Source: Tritrichomonas foetus (taxonomy: Eukaryota > Parabasalia > Tritrichomonadida > Tritrichomonadidae). Taken from it: a stretch of DNA of 16,418 bases. Position numbers and translations under genes: made by a program. The notes below the pieces were generated by a model. That model was not told where the DNA came from. It saw only the letters and a program-made list of their open reading frames with translations, and made no database searches. The stretch spans positions 1,956 to 18,373 of the forward strand of contig MLAK01001264.1 of NCBI GenBank assembly GCA_001839685.1. Reading direction: 5' to 3'. Shown here one piece after another: positions 1-7,056 of the stretch. The first letter of the stretch is position 1; every line of letters begins with the position of its first letter.

Positions 1-156
1 TCAGTAGACATTACCAATGATCAGATGGATGTGAAAATACCAACAATGAAAGTTCACGGACTACTAGTTAACTACAAGGATGAAGAGTTTGCCACTAAGG
101 CTTACGTCGACTCTTTACTACAACGAATAGCAGCTTTAGAAGCAAAGGTTAAATAA
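1..156 (+). CDS. C-terminal end of a tail-fibre-like protein (partial)
   Basis: The frame is open from base 1 to a TAA at 154-156, giving the last 51 residues of a protein that starts upstream of the window. The tail reads FATKAYVDSLLQRIAALEAK. The phrase ATKAYVD followed by a short leucine heptad (LLQRIAALEAKV) is typical of trimeric phage and viral tail-fibre or spike proteins, in which a coiled coil closes the trimer. By analogy it would be a virion surface protein of the E1 element. The next ORF starts 19 bases after the stop on the same strand. The fold call rests only on this short end, so another trimeric coiled-coil protein is possible. Confidence 0.5.
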   Translation, partial: SVDITNDQMDVKIPTMKVHGLLVNYKDEEFATKAYVDSLLQRIAALEAKVK

Positions 157-174
157 GCTTTTAACCCTACCTAA

Positions 175-384
175 ATGCTCTTTCGAATCTTTGTTTACGA
201 NAAAGATGAGTACGAAGTTACCGAGAACAACATTTGTGTGTTTGTTAGACATAAGGAAACAAACATGGAACATCGACATTATGGTGGTATAGTAGTATTT
301 TCACACGGNTTGGATGATGAGGGGTTGTTCGAATACGAAATGTACTCTACTAGTAATGTTTTCATTGTGATTNNTCATTCATAA
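175..384 (+). CDS. Small 69-aa hypothetical protein of E1
   Basis: ATG at 175 lies 19 bases after the stop of the fibre-like gene and runs to a TAA at 382-384. The product is 69 aa with several N-derived unknown residues (around codons 9, 45 and 67). It is rich in acidic and aromatic residues (for example KDEYEVTENN near the start and DDEGLFEYEM near residues 47-56), with no membrane segment, signal peptide or coiled coil. I do not recognise the family. Its preserved frame inside an element whose flanks are full of stops, and the tight spacing to the upstream gene, suggest it is a real element gene. A role beside the fibre-like protein is only a guess. Confidence 0.45.
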   Translation: MLFRIFVYXKDEYEVTENNICVFVRHKETNMEHRHYGGIVVFSHXLDDEGLFEYEMYSTSNVFIVIXHS

Positions 385-427
385 AAGCCTTTATATATCT
401 CTATATATATAAGAATATAACGTATAT

Positions 428-474
428 AACCGTTTTCCTAACCGCTCTATAACCGTTTTAACCGTTTTTGACCG
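428..474 (+). promoter_or_regulatory. Phased cluster of five (A/G)ACCG motifs near the E1 terminus
   Basis: AACCG occurs at 428, 440, 451 and 460, and GACCG at 470. The spacings are 12, 11, 9 and 10 bases, about one helical turn each. Several read TAACCG or AACCGTTTT, resembling MYB-type binding sites (YAACNG). The cluster lies between the last gene and the terminus. It may be a binding platform for transcription, replication or transposition; the role is inferred. Confidence 0.4.
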
Positions 475-540
475 CTTCACCCCACACCTTATGCCCCCAC
501 CTGAAATGTTATATGAAAAATATAAAACATATAATAGTAT

Positions 541-607
541 ATATAGGACGGACAGACTGAAGCAGCGCGAAGCGCTTAGCGAAAGGATGGTAGTTTTTTT
601 TTTTTTT
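541..607 (+). repeat. Terminus of E1: GAA-loop mini-hairpin plus T14
   Basis: GCGC at 565-568, loop GAA and GCGC at 572-575 form a perfect short hairpin containing the heptamer GCGAAGC; an A-T pair (564/576) extends the stem. It is followed by 18 mostly purine bases (576-593) and a run of 14 T (594-607). The layout matches the E2/E3 TIR end (hairpin, 17 purine-rich bases, T run) although the sequence is different. Confidence 0.55.
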
Positions 608-1400
608 ATGAACAATCTATCTTTCATAATAATCTTGACCAAAAACTTCCTTTGCTTCATTAAATTCTTCTTGAAGATGGTCAACACTTCATTTAGCCTG
701 TCTAAAAGAGTCATCAATATATGATATAGCTCCAAATTTAAAACTTTCTAATGGTTTCATCATATTTGTAACAGTTCAAAAAACTCGAATAAATGTATTT
801 AATTGATTGAAAAATCTAAAAGTGCTCTCCATTCGAATTATATTAATTTTCTTGTAGGAATAACTCTAAATCAGGTTGTAAAACTAATACATTTTTCATT
901 TGCTTAAATAAAGAGAGCCATGTCATTTCTAGCATTTTTGAGAGAGCTATAACATGAATAATTTATCTGATGATGTAGTTGTGAAAAACTGTCAATGAGC
1001 CTGGAGTTCTATGTAATGAAAATATTTGATCCAAATTCGATGAAAATCCATCAATGAAGATTTGCAATTATAAATTTAATAGATGACAATACAAGACGCC
1101 ATTAATGATCATTTGATTTGCAACAGCTGACGGTGTAGTGCCTGTTACTAATCCATCAACTGTTGAAATGTTTTAACATCAAGTATTAAAAATAACATGA
1201 TATATTTAAAAACTTTGATGAGTCTCTCATTTTTGATTGGGTACCATTTCCACTCCTTAATATAATTAATAAGTGATATCGTTTTGGAAAAATTTGTATC
1301 AGAGATATTTTCTTCTTTAAATATTAGAATTGTTTTGCAATATATCAGTACAATGATTCCTTCTATTTTCTAAATTTGATCTGTTCCTTGAAATCGCTCA
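608..1400 (-). pseudogene. Decayed coding sequence, possibly MULE-like transposase
   Basis: On the minus strand, coding-looking peptides continue through shifting frames and stops. From upstream to downstream they include NQMIINGVLYCH, RTPGSLTVFHNYII, ALSKMLEMTWLSLFKQMKNV, ESFKFGAISYIDDSFRQAK and LQEEFNEAKEVFGQDYYER near 615-680. Both strands carry ORFs at 391-735, but neither looks intact. The composition and the order of an 'IDG'-like patch followed by an alpha-helical part are loosely reminiscent of Mutator-like (MULE) transposases, but no catalytic motif is certain. The relic ends abruptly at the E1 T-run, so E1 may have inserted next to or into it. Family identity is weak. Confidence 0.25.
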
Positions 1401-1552
1401 TTACGTCAAATCCGAAATAATTCGGTCTTATCTCTTTAGACAAATTATTAATTTAACATTCTATCATTGATTAGCAAATAATAATCTAAAATAAATATAT
1501 AAATATTTATTTATTAATATATTAATTGTCACTTTTTATATCGAAATATCGT

Positions 1553-1592
1553 TGAAAATATTTCTATCGATAATTCGAAAATATTTCTATCG
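1553..1592. repeat. 17-bp direct repeat
   Basis: GAAAATATTTCTATCGA occurs at 1553-1569 and 1576-1592, a period of 23 bases. It lies just upstream of the Tc1 relic and could be part of its degenerate end. No function can be assigned. Confidence 0.5.
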
Positions 1593-1689
1593 AAAAAATT
1601 GAACCATCTATTGACGCAAATGACTAGACAACAACTAACAGAAGTTCAAAAAAAATCGAATTAAATTTTCTTTTACTGTTGTTCAAAAA

Positions 1690-2275
1690 GTGATTGATTC
1701 ATTAAAAATCAATTTTTATAATGAAAGTCGGTTTTTTAGAATCTGATTGACATTGGAGATGGAGATTTAAAGGTGAAATGAAGGATTCAATTTTTATCGA
1801 AAAACCTCAATTTAGAAAAGGAATTATCATATATGGCGTAATTAGCCGAAATTTTAAATTAAAGTTGATCTTAACAGAATTTATCATGATTATTTTCAAT
1901 ATATAGAAAATACTGAAATTACAGATATTTAAAATCAAGTAAATGATCATAAAATTTTCATGCAGGACGGGATCACAGCATATACTTCAAAACTCACGGA
2001 ACAATCGTTAAAAATCGATTCAATGTATTGCAAATGTTGCTATCTAATTCACCTAGCTTAAATCCAATCGATACGTAATGGGCAATTTTGAAACCGAATT
2101 TTTTTTTTCAAACAACTTCTAATAATAAAGAATTGATAAGAATAATAACAAACGAATTGAAAACAAAATTTAGATTCAATGAATCAGACAGAAAACATTA
2201 TGGTCAATGAGAAAGAAGATCTAAAAGAATCTAAAATCCACTTGTAGAAGATTTTAGAGAATTTTTAATAATGAA
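1690..2275 (+). pseudogene. Tc1-family transposase relic (DDE domain)
   Basis: Stops and frameshifts break the frame, but the catalytic core is recognisable in order. FYNESRFF at 1713-1736 stands where Tc1 proteins have F-S-D-E-S-R-F, with the first catalytic Asp changed to Asn. A WRWRFKGEMKDS...EKPQF patch at about 1750-1810 and IIIYGVISRNFK at about 1825-1860 follow. FMQDGITAYTSKLTE at 1957-2001 supplies the second Asp. NSPSLNPID followed by a stop and WAILK at 2048-2092 supplies the third acidic position as Asp. The second-to-third spacing is about 34 residues, as in DD34E/D elements. The N-terminal DNA-binding part (1600-1690) is not readable. It is a dead copy with no intact TIR that I could pair. 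Confidence 0.7.
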
Positions 2276-2535
2276 TGTACATCATCATATCTGGTGCTTA
2301 GATGAAAATGAACAATTTTAGCGCATGGTGTTCCACCACCGGCATAAGTTGACGATGACTTCATAGGTACATAGCTTGTATCCATATGTAGTCAAAAATC
2401 GATTTCAAACATTTAAAAATAAAAGAATTTCAAAATCAGATTTCTTATTGGGCACTTTAGTTAATCATTAATAACGTCACAATTGATTGTGATTTAAGAT
2501 ATCTTTTATTTGCTGATTGAGTTATTTTGATTAGT
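2276..2535. other. Intergenic AT-rich stretch, no supported gene
   Basis: Only short frames occur here. A brief peptide-like run (AHGVPPPA, then VDDDFIGT) near 2320-2370 on the plus strand cannot be placed. No RNA gene, repeat or terminus is seen. Confidence 0.5.
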
Positions 2536-3060
2536 GTGAAAATAGCTCGATTAGAAAAACGTTTTGCTGAAGAATTAGCAGACTCCACAATTTATATTGT
2601 ATTTCGATATCTTCTTTGGGCCTGTACAATCCGAGATGAAAAGACTTCTCTGATTTTTCCAATAAATAATTGAGAGGCAATTTATTTTCACAGAAACAAA
2701 AGCATGCAAAGAGGGTCGCTAACAAAGGCAAAGAAATAGCAACCTTCAAGTAAACTCTTGAAGATATAAATCAATCGAAATTCACGAATCAAAAGTTGAA
2801 GAGGAAAATTCACAAATACTCTTGGAGCTAATTGCAGAGCAAGAAGATCTCCTTAAAGAAATTCTGCCTAAATATGAAGATTTACGGGGAAATCTTCTTG
2901 CTCAGAAAAAGAGGATTGAATATTTATCTTCTATGAAGGGGACAAGAAAGCCGAGGCTGTGCTGTGTCATGGACGTAGTCTCCATAGCCCCCGATCCTCT
3001 TCAGAGTGAGATGAGTTTCATCTCCCTCGACGAGATAATCAAATGACTACGTAATCGCGA
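2536..3060 (+). pseudogene. Decayed coiled-coil protein gene, end part
   Basis: Plus-strand coding sequence continues across at least two frames. The first frame gives VKIARLEKRFAEELADSTIY from 2536. A second frame, free of stops from 2762 to a TGA at 3044-3046, gives a Glu/Leu-rich helix (EEENSQILLELIAEQEDLLK, then a KYEDLRGNLLAQKKRIEYL patch) with heptad-like leucines. A non-helical tail contains SEMSFISLDEIIK. A stop at 2759-2761 separates the frames. It resembles the long coiled-coil proteins abundant in parabasalids, but no specific family is recognised. The minus-strand ORF over 2531-2749 looks like a shadow. Function unknown. Confidence 0.35.
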
Positions 3061-3093
3061 TGAAACAGGTAAGAGTAAAGATCAAATAATTTC

Positions 3094-3180
3094 TCTGAGA
3101 TTTTAATCTGGGCGATGAAAAAATCGTCCAGATCTCATAGAGATCTGGACCCAAACTTAGCCATAGATTATAATCTCAGA
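3094..3180. repeat. 87-bp foldback element with three stems
   Basis: The outer arms 3094-3109 (TCTGAGATTTTAATCT) and 3165-3180 are inverted repeats matching at 15 of 16 positions. Inside, 3126-3136 and 3140-3150 form a perfect 11-bp stem (GTCCAGATCTC) with loop ATA. Overlapping it, 3108-3116 (CTGGGCGAT) pairs with 3123-3131 with one G-T wobble and loop GAAAAA. The two inner stems share 3126-3131, so they are mutually exclusive. It may be a MITE remnant or a structured RNA; no target duplication is clear. Confidence 0.6.
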
Positions 3181-3274
3181 TATGAAAAAAATCAAGAATC
3201 AAATGTGATACGATATAAATATAAATTTGAGCACAAATTTTTAATTAACAATTATTTTCATACCATTATTTTTT

Positions 3275-3472
3275 CTGATCCAGTGATCCAGTGAACCAGC
3301 TGGATCAAATTCAGTTGAGGGGGTTGACCGTTTAAAATTAATTTTACGTTTATTATTTTGGGTGATGAAGTGAAGTTCACTATTACCAAAAAAAAAACGG
3401 TAATTAACGGTTATTAAACAGTCGCTATTTGGAGGAACTTGATCCAACTGGTTCACTGGATCACTGGTTCAG
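3275..3472. repeat. 198-bp palindrome built from two diverged TIR-like arms
   Basis: The centre is the 13-bp palindrome AGTGAAGTTCACT (3369-3381). The outer 34 bases of each arm (3275-3308 and 3439-3472) are inverted repeats matching at 32 of 34 positions, and weaker pairing continues inward. The left arm also aligns with an internal stretch of the 242-bp TIR (15767 to about 15845) in the same outer-to-inner order. It lies just beyond the stop of the 253-aa gene. It could be a fused-TIR relic or a gene-end/termination structure. Confidence 0.65.
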
Positions 3473-3490
3473 AAAAATTAAATAGCTATA

Positions 3491-4252
3491 TTAAATGGTG
3501 ACCCGTTTATCATTGTGCATTAAAGACAACTCTAATATTATGTCTAAGCCTTGAATGAATATGGGTGTACGACCATCTAAACTAGTCCATATATAGAAAT
3601 CGATTGAGTTGAAGTTGTATTCGTATATNTTACTTGGCTTGNANTAGAACTCATTAAATGAGCCTAGGTAGTTATTAGAAGAGTTGTTGCAGAAGGAAGC
3701 ATGTAGGAACCCATTCTTTCGANCCCATACATTATCAGTTCGATACGTCCAATAACCATTCCGCGGTTGAAGTAAGATTGGATCATTCGTATCCTTATTT
3801 CGAAAGATCTTGTTGAAGTTTCTCCACAATAAACCAGCGCCTTCTGAGTCATCAGATTGACAAAATTNAATTTNNTCAACTTCAATATTNTCATTATAAT
3901 GAAAACTGATTGTTATTCCGTTGTTAATATACAACANACTAAACCGCCCAACTTTATCCAATGGCGGAATAGTTGAATTNAGTAATTGTGTTATAGAATC
4001 GAGTGCTGTATCAATATGATCATTCATACCTATTTTGACAATGTATCTGTTGTCTAGATTATATCCTTGTCCTTCCTCTTCATCTCTAAATCGCATTAAC
4101 AGTTTGAATNNAACAGTTTCAGGTTGAGCGATTGATGTGATCTTCCTTAAACCNATTGACTTGTTATTAAGGTTGCCATTGAACCATGATTGAGGAAACT
4201 TAATCAGCCTTGTTCGGTACCTTATCTTCTGTAAAGCTATTAACAGCATCAC
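3491..4252 (-). CDS. 253-aa protein, possible minor capsid (jelly-roll) protein of E2
   Basis: The ORF runs from ATG at 4252 to a stop at 3491, with about 14 N-containing codons that are probably consensus ambiguities. It overlaps the end of the 197-aa gene by 53 bases, so a downstream start or a frameshift link is possible. Visible patches are FPQSWFNGNLNNK (residues 20-32), RFRDEEEGQGYNLDNRYIVK (about 55-74), NNGITISFHYN, LLWRNFNKIF, LHASFCNNSSNNYLGSF and SIDFYIWTSLDGRTPIFIQG near the C-terminus. The short alternating hydrophobic strands, Asn/Gly/Ser turns and absence of membrane segments are consistent with a beta-sandwich such as a Polinton/virophage minor capsid protein. No signature motif proves this, so the call is inference. 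Confidence 0.4.
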   Translation of the reverse strand: MMLLIALQKIRYRTRLIKFPQSWFNGNLNNKSXGLRKITSIAQPETVXFKLLMRFRDEEEGQGYNLDNRYIVKIGMNDHIDTALDSITQLXNSTIPPLDKVGRFSXLYINNGITISFHYNXNIEVXXIXFCQSDDSEGAGLLWRNFNKIFRNKDTNDPILLQPRNGYWTYRTDNVWXRKNGFLHASFCNNSSNNYLGSFNEFXXKPSXIYEYNFNSIDFYIWTSLDGRTPIFIQGLDIILELSLMHNDKRVTI

Positions 4253-4793
4253 CAGCCATCACAGGTCTTATATTTTCATCAGGAGATTTATCAACCTCTT
4301 CATAAACCAATGGATTTCCATCTTCATCACGTTCTACATCATCATCGGTATCAGCAAGTAGGTTATGATCTTGTAGGTCTTCTTCCTCGTCTTCTTCACT
4401 AAGTGGGTCAGGTTGATAGTCTTCATCTTGAGGATCAGAATCATCACGGTTATAAGGATAATCATCTCCATAATGTTCATCATCTTTATCTCTTAATTGT
4501 CTTTGTGCCATCTTCCTTCTATGTGCAGCTTCAGACAAGTTCCGACTCTCTCTANTAATGTTCTTCATCGANTGTAAGTTCTCTCGTCTAGTCTCTAACT
4601 CTTTTTGAGTTAAGTTCNTCAGGTCCTGTTCTCTATACTGATTTGTCATCTTAAGTCTAGTCAATTCTTGTTCCCTTTCTAATTGATCTAATTGGGCTTG
4701 ATGTTCCATGGCGCCTCTAGCTGCCTCTAGCTCAATCTTTTGTTGAGTAGCTGCTGCTTGTAGTTCTTGTTTTTGTCTCTCTAGTTGAGCCAT
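4200..4793 (-). CDS. 197-aa coiled-coil protein with acidic tail, first gene inside the TIR of E2
   Basis: I chose ATG at 4793 (MAQLERQKQELQAAATQQK). The upstream open part holds only a TTG, and an out-of-frame ATG nine bases upstream opens a 6-codon frame. Residues 1 to about 95 form a long Gln/Glu/Arg/Leu-rich coiled coil (for example LDQLEREQELTRLKMTNQYR). Residues about 100-170 are strongly acidic (DDEHYGDDYP, LSEEDEEEDLQDH, TDDDVERDEDGNP). The start codon lies 14 bases inside the inner edge of the 242-bp TIR, so the promoter probably sits in the TIR. The 253-aa gene follows with overlap. It resembles viral scaffold or core proteins in layout only; the family is not recognised. Confidence 0.6.
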   Translation of the reverse strand: MAQLERQKQELQAAATQQKIELEAARGAMEHQAQLDQLEREQELTRLKMTNQYREQDLXNLTQKELETRRENLXSMKNIXRESRNLSEAAHRRKMAQRQLRDKDDEHYGDDYPYNRDDSDPQDEDYQPDPLSEEDEEEDLQDHNLLADTDDDVERDEDGNPLVYEEVDKSPDENIRPVMAGDAVNSFTEDKVPNKAD

Positions 4794-4806
4794 GTATTCA
4801 TTTTTN

Positions 4807-5045
4807 TTTTTTTCTTTTATCAAACTTCCTTATATAAGAAGGCTCTATATAATAGTGTTATATATATAATGTTATATAATAAGAACTCTATATAAAGAAC
4901 GGTAAAAATAATTTTTTAGGTAGACCCCTCGAATGAAATTGATCCAGCTGGTTCACTGGATCACTGGTTCAGTAAAGTTTAAAATTAAAGTTTCATTTAA
5001 TAGACGAACCGACCGGGAGGGCGCGCAGCGCGTGGGAGGGAGAGT

Positions 5046-5048
<3 letters not shown>
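4807..5048 (-). repeat. 242-bp terminal inverted repeat, E2 copy
   Basis: The reverse complement of 4807-5048 matches 15691-15932 at every base I compared. The outer end is CTCACTCTCC (read outer to inner), followed by a GCGC-TGC-GCGC hairpin (5021-5031), a triad of CTGG(T/A)TCA units (4939-4972), an ACCGTTC motif and AT-rich TATATA stretches. Pairing stops at the N at 4806. The outer end abuts T41. Confidence 0.95.
4939..4972 (+). repeat. Triad of 8-bp CTGG(T/A)TCA units in the TIR
   Basis: CTGGTTCA, CTGGATCA and CTGGTTCA follow one another directly and are preceded by TTGATCCAG. The same triad occurs at 3439-3472 and, inverted, at 3275-3308 and 15767-15800. A partial copy (CCACTGGTTCAGTG) lies at 15962-15975. 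It looks like an iteron-type protein-binding site; the role is inferred. Confidence 0.6.

Positions 5049-5089
<41 letters not shown>
5021..5089 (+). repeat. Terminus of E2: GCA-loop mini-hairpin plus T41
   Basis: GCGC (5021-5024), loop GCA and GCGC (5028-5031) form a perfect hairpin holding the heptamer GCGCAGC. It is followed by 17 purine-rich bases (5032-5048) and 41 T (5049-5089). This is the same spacing class as the E1 terminus. Confidence 0.6.
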
Positions 5090-5090
<1 letters not shown>

Positions 5091-5339
5091 TTCAATAATC
5101 AGCTATTTTCATGCTTCTCTCAAATGCATTGAAAAATAAATTGAGAGTGGAGTATTAGTTATTTTGAGTTTTTCCATAAGATACGGAAAAAATTATTCTG
5201 ATGATTTCACGAATTCATCCTTCCAAACAAGATCGATTCTGTTAAAGTAAAAATGGATTTGATCTCAAAATTTATCAGGATATCCATTTTGCATAGTGTA
5301 GATTGTGCCACAATCAATTGTTTAACATTCCAATAAACA

Positions 5340-6660
5340 AATTTGCAAAGAGCACTATGGAACTAGAAAAGATGAAACTTATAAACCAAGCGTTTTATTA
5401 ATGAATATCATCTTATTTCCTTGCGATAAGCATATTTTGATTAATGCCGTAACAACAAGTCAATCATATCAAAATACAATTAAAATTGCCAGTAATTCTG
5501 CAATTAGCATTAATTTAATTAAAAAGAAATATGTCAGAAATATTATACTCAATTTTTCAAATATTTTATTCGAACAAATGACTATAGAAAAATTTGGCAA
5601 ATATATTTCGATCCTACTAGACAGAGCCAAAAAAGGATCTCGTGAATTATATATTTTAATGCTTTTTACCAGAAATTGTTTGATTTTTGGTAATATTTAT
5701 GAAGTTAGTAAAATCTCTAGTTGATGCTATTAAACCGTATATTTATTATTTACTCGAGCATAAACTATTTAAGATCGGTTCAGCATGTTCTGATAATGCT
5801 GCTAACATGCTGCAGCTTTTTTGAAATTATGATCAAATAAGCCTTCAATCTAACTTAGGCACTTTTTTTACATATCCAATGTATTTGTCATATTTTATCT
5901 TTAATTATGAAAAAATATTGTGACGCTTGTTGTTTACTTGCTCAAATACTCAATACATCAGGTTTTTAAGGAAAAAATGAAAAATATTCCTATTTTTGTA
6001 GAAACACAATGAGAATCATTGAATGAAATAATTTTATTTTTGATAAATCCAGAAAATATACTATAAATAGGATACTCGAAAATTTTATTAATGAATATGT
6101 GAAGTGTAATGAGAAATACTTAAAAAATAATATATTATCAGAAAGAATGAAACAACTATGATTCAAATTTGCTAGATTTACACATATTGACTAAAATGAG
6201 AAATTTTTTGAATTGCTCTCTATTAAGAGATTTTTCTTTTTATGTTAATATTATCTCTCAAGAAATAAATAACTTAAACCAGATAATTTCCAATATTATT
6301 GAAAAAGTTAATTAGATTCTGACAACAACTTGGCCATTATTTCTAGTTGCATAACTTAATGGTTGAAGAAGAACTTTTTCAATATCTAACACTTAAGGGT
6401 GTGCTTGGAAATTGAGAGAACCTTTGAATTTCTTATTTGTATGAATATATTCAAAAATCGATTGATAATTTATTGGATCATCAATTTTTGTTATTTTTCG
6501 AATAGTTAAGTGTCTCAATTTAGAAAATAAATTTTATTATAAATTAAAGAATTTAGAAGCGATGTTGGAGGCATCATTCCATCTATATAATGGAATCAGA
6601 ATCTGATTCAGTTACTTAAATATATTTCTATCAGAGGAAAATGAATCATGAGATATTTTC
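5340..6660 (+). pseudogene. hAT-type transposase relic
   Basis: Coding sequence is recognisable through several frameshifts. The frame 5401-5724 gives a helical region ending in KYISILLDRAKKGSRELYIL, resembling the 'siilDe..' first catalytic strand of hAT/DUF4371 proteins. At 5705-5815 the next frame gives LVKSLVDAIKPYIYYLLEHK and then IGSACSDNAANML, the 'tDNAsNM' motif of hAT transposases. At about 5867-5970 a further frame gives HIQCICHILSLIMKKYCDAC, the conserved 'irCaaHiLnL' block. A Trp-to-stop-like patch near 6001-6060 (VETQ, stop, ESLNEIILFL) fits the 'TRWnS' segment. The C-terminal dimerisation part is only guessed up to 6660. It is a dead copy. Its 5' end is unclear and lies some 250-300 bases from the E2 T-run. 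Confidence 0.6.
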
Positions 6661-7056
6661 TGGTAACAGATGATAATGATGATTAATTTTGGTATTGAAT
6701 AAATTTAATGATAATATAACTCATTTTATGATAGCTGAATTTATCAAGATTTGATATTTTTGTCTCAAAAGGAAGATATTAGAAATTAAACGATTGACTA
6801 AAAGAGGCTTTAATATAATGTAACACTGTTAAGCTTGCCACAATGAAATTAATATATATTTATATGTCGAATGGATATTTAATATTGCTTTCAATATTCG
6901 AATTTCGGTAAGATAGAAAACATTATAAAACTAGAACATGATATTTTATTTTATTAGTAGAATCATAGCTATATATTTATTTTGAAAAGAAAAGACTTTA
7001 CCTACAGATATTCAGGAATTCTGAAAGCGAACAACTTCCAATGTATTTTACTATCC
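6661..7056. other. AT-rich stretch without a recognisable gene
   Basis: Only short AT-rich frames appear on both strands. The left end may hold the last decayed part of the hAT relic. No terminus, repeat or RNA gene is seen. Confidence 0.5.

Larger units (their letters stand above)
1..593 (+). mobile_element. Right arm of large virus-like element E1 (partial)
   Basis: This segment differs from the DNA to its right. It keeps open reading frames, contains N bases, has a GC-rich hairpin near its end, and stops at a run of 14 T (594-607) beyond which only decayed sequence is seen. Two plus-strand ORFs point toward the terminus, followed by about 200 bp of non-coding end sequence. The terminal architecture (GCGC-GAA-GCGC hairpin, 18 purine-rich bases, then T run) parallels that of the E2/E3 TIR, but the sequence differs, so it is a related but distinct family. 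Assignment to the Maverick/Polinton class is inferred. The opposite arm lies outside the window. Confidence 0.6.
3241..5048 (-). mobile_element. Arm of virus-like element E2 (truncated at its inner side)
   Basis: The segment contains, from its terminus at 5048 leftwards, a 242-bp TIR, a 197-aa ORF, an overlapping 253-aa ORF and a 198-bp palindrome. It is rich in N bases, which are absent from its flanks. The terminus abuts 41 T residues (5049-5089). The inner side breaks off near 3241 in unrelated decayed DNA, so only about 1.8 kb remains. Mavericks/Polintons are 15-20 kb virus-like elements with TIRs of hundreds of bases. The Maverick label here is inferred from TIR length, capsid-like gene content and the E3 arm; integrase, polymerase and ATPase are not visible. 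Confidence 0.6.

Noticed and set aside
2531..2749. Minus-strand ORF with a signal-peptide-like start
   Set aside because: The opposite strand gives better coding-like peptides over the same bases, and the frame has no domain.
3241..3262. Similarity of TTAATTAACAATTATT to the end of the E3 resolvase gene (TTAGTTAACAATTATTAA)
   Set aside because: Only about 20 AT-rich bases, and the sequence to the left shows no resolvase peptide; too little to claim a resolvase remnant in E2.
4933..5139. Plus-strand ORF across the TIR and the T-run
   Set aside because: It is a translation of TIR repeat sequence and of T41 (poly-Phe); the same TIR in E3 is not read as a gene.
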